Positions 62,081 through 64,000 of a DNA stretch of 64,000 nt are shown in pieces; positions within the stretch are counted from its first letter, which is position 1, and the number at the start of each line of letters is the position of its first letter. The notes under the pieces are model-generated. The model was not told the DNA's origin. It did not search any database and saw nothing but the letters and a program-made list of their open reading frames with translations. The position numbers were made by a program, and so were the translations under genes. The DNA comes from Annona cherimola (taxonomy: Eukaryota; Streptophyta; Magnoliopsida; Magnoliales; Annonaceae): contig CM059971.1 of assembly GCA_030490835.1 (NCBI GenBank), positions 4,534,545 to 4,598,544 of the forward strand, written 5' to 3'.

Positions 62081-64000
62081 ACCTATATTTTCATCTCCTC
62101 GGAGGATATTGGCTGTCATTTAGAAACTTTTCTTGATTGATTAAGCAGCCTATTTGCTTTATTTTTTAACAGTAGTTGGCCATTTTGGGTAAATTTTTAG
62201 GTTTTTCCCAAACGTGATACTTCTATTAAACTTTATTTTTATGTTTGCATTTAATTCTAAAAGTACTCATTTGCGAGTTAACGTCATTAGTTAATATATA
62301 AAATTACCAATATGCCTTTCAAATTCAGGATGAGATTGAAAAATTAAATATCATAGCTGTCAGATATTCTAATTGCACATGAATTCTAAATTTTGAATAT
62401 CCTAATTTGGTTTTCTACTATTTCATGTCAACATTTATTATTTTAGAACAGGAGTATTTTGGGCATTTTAAAATTTTAACTAATGATTTTTTATGGAATG
62501 AGCATTTTTTTAGATTAAATTTAAACGTAGTAAGTATATTTGGAATTTTGAAAACGCCATGAGTATATTTGAAATTAACGCCAAACATATTTAGAAAAAG
62601 CCTTAAATTTTTTTCAATGTCCAATTTTCCTTATTTATTATTCCGACACATAATTGTGGTGGGCTGCCATTCAATTTTCTCACCGTTCAAATTTTGCCTT
62701 CACATAGCATCACATGCAGCAGTTATAGTTTGACCGCAAATAATGTTGAAGAGAGCTACATAGTTTGCTCCATTTACGATTATTAGCAGCCCACCTCATT
62801 TTTTTTTTTTTGATGAAAACGGACATGCCCTATCCCCTCTCCCCACAACTGTAATGGGAGGACAGCCCACCTCATATTTGACTGCAAAAACATTGTTACA
62901 TATGTAAACTTTTCTTTTAGACTTTTAGCTCTATTAATTCAAGATTGTAACATATCCACGTCAAGTCTGGAGATATTTTAAGTGAGAATTGAGTCCTAGA
63001 TCCCAATTTAGTTAGGATTGCGAACTCATTTCATATATAATTTTTCCATCTTGTAATAAAAAAAATTTCCATCTAAATTAAGCCAATGATTTTATTGATA
63101 TAAATTTTAAAATTTTAAAATGATATATCATGTTTCAAATTAATGCTAATGAAATTTAAAATTAGATAAAAATAAAATAATTATATTTTTCTATTATTAA
63201 AACTATAAATAAAAATTCAAAATTTATCCCTATAATTCAATGTATGCATATGCGATGCCACTGTTTGGCTCCAGATCCGAACTAAATTTATCACATACTT
63301 TAACATCATGTGTGTATATTTATGGGAAGCCACTTTCCTGCCTTTATCGCACTTTGCTAAAAATAATTTAACATTTTAATTGTCATGCTTTTTCGGTTTT
63401 ACCCCCATATTTTAACTTTTTTACATAACAGTTTTATTTATTTTCACTTTACCCATACCATCAAAAATATTAACTTTTATACTTTCCTACTTCCCACCCT
63501 AAACACGTCACCCAATGCATGTTTATATATTTTTTGATGGAAGTGTATTTATATATTTGATATCAAAATTTTTAAGTAATATATTTAGAGATATTATACA
63601 AAAAAAATTTAAAACCATGTTAAGTATTAAAAGAGTAATGAATCTTATGTCTTACTTGTGTTCTTAAAAAAGGAGTTTATCTATTGGGAGCAATGGTCTC
63701 CACAAATATATGATGGAGCAATGCACCTCCACAAGAATAGATAGGAGTAATGGGTCTCCCCTAAATATTTATAAGAATGTCTCATTACTCTCGAATGTAA
63801 TAAAAATTGAAATGCTTGTAAAATCTATACATAAAAAAGAAATTTGTGTATTTGTGAAGGTCTTAATACATTCAACAAAAATAATGTCTCGAGAAAAGTG
63901 AGTTGAACAGTATTAACTTTCTTATTATTAAAAAATTATTTTAAATAATATATTTAGCTGATATAAATGATTTATAATTCTAGATATAAATATCTTAATA
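62081..64000. other. AT-rich spacer without recognisable gene
   Basis: Apart from the LINE stub, and 62928-63160 (shared with 8288-8488), I see nothing identifiable. Short open frames near 62418-62624 and 63710-63901 have no domain. Confidence 0.5.
62800..62862 (-). mobile_element. 63-bp LINE 3'-end stub
   Basis: A T-tract followed by about 50 bp of unique sequence lies between perfect 13-bp copies of CAGCCCACCTCAT (62787-62799 and 62863-62875). Poly-A on the minus strand plus a long target duplication indicate a severely 5'-truncated LINE insertion. Confidence 0.85.

Overview
This window looks like nuclear DNA from a flowering plant. It is AT-rich and full of decayed LTR retrotransposons, LINEs, hAT/Tourist/Mutator-type non-autonomous DNA elements and TRIMs. 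The only host genes I recognise are split by spliceosomal introns. They are a cluster of CC-NB-ARC-LRR (CNL) resistance-gene copies, all on the minus strand, and fragments of a 4-hydroxybenzoate polyprenyltransferase (COQ2/PPT1-like) gene on the plus strand. I saw no rRNA, tRNA or CRISPR array, though RNA genes were not searched exhaustively. No species can be named from this sequence alone.

Layout from left to right. (1) 1-1231: 5' part of NLR-1, cut by the window edge. A 3.1-kb LTR element (1278-4392) sits in its 5' leader. Upstream are its old promoter module, a short LINE, AT-rich spacer and an antisense LINE end (to 9256). (2) 9257-34294, unit A: a minus-strand LTR, a plus-strand Ty3 gag-PR-RT remnant, a roughly 180-bp tandem repeat array, an orphan NLR promoter module, a Tourist MITE, a decayed hAT-like element holding a TRIM, an LTR remnant, a LINE, the pseudogene NLR-2, its promoter module, and a COQ2 exon. 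(3) 34293-37192: LTR, primer-binding site and gag of another Ty3 element, inserted in the COQ2 intron. (4) 37193-57550, unit B: a second copy of unit A in the same order (clear homology 11156-34294 to 38352-56141), ending in NLR-3, a head-to-head TRIM pair and two more COQ2 exons. (5) 57600-62080: a LINE broken by a hAT element and fused to NLR-4, of which only the first ~39 codons remain. Its promoter module is split by a 408-bp Mutator-like foldback and a 1.57-kb hAT element. (6) 62080-64000: AT-rich spacer with a 63-bp LINE stub.

How it fits together: this is a birth-and-death CNL cluster. A promoter module accompanies each NLR copy and is seen six times, twice without an NLR. Units A and B arose by tandem duplication, and most inserts can be dated relative to it because one copy keeps the empty site. 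No complete intact NLR is visible. NLR-2 has one frameshift and NLR-3 three. NLR-1 is open as far as seen but has a transposon between TATA box and start codon. NLR-4 is a stub.

I did not find a new biological system. The most unusual items are the complementary COQ2 exon fossils, the TRIM pair replacing 3 kb, and the transposon-split NLR leader.
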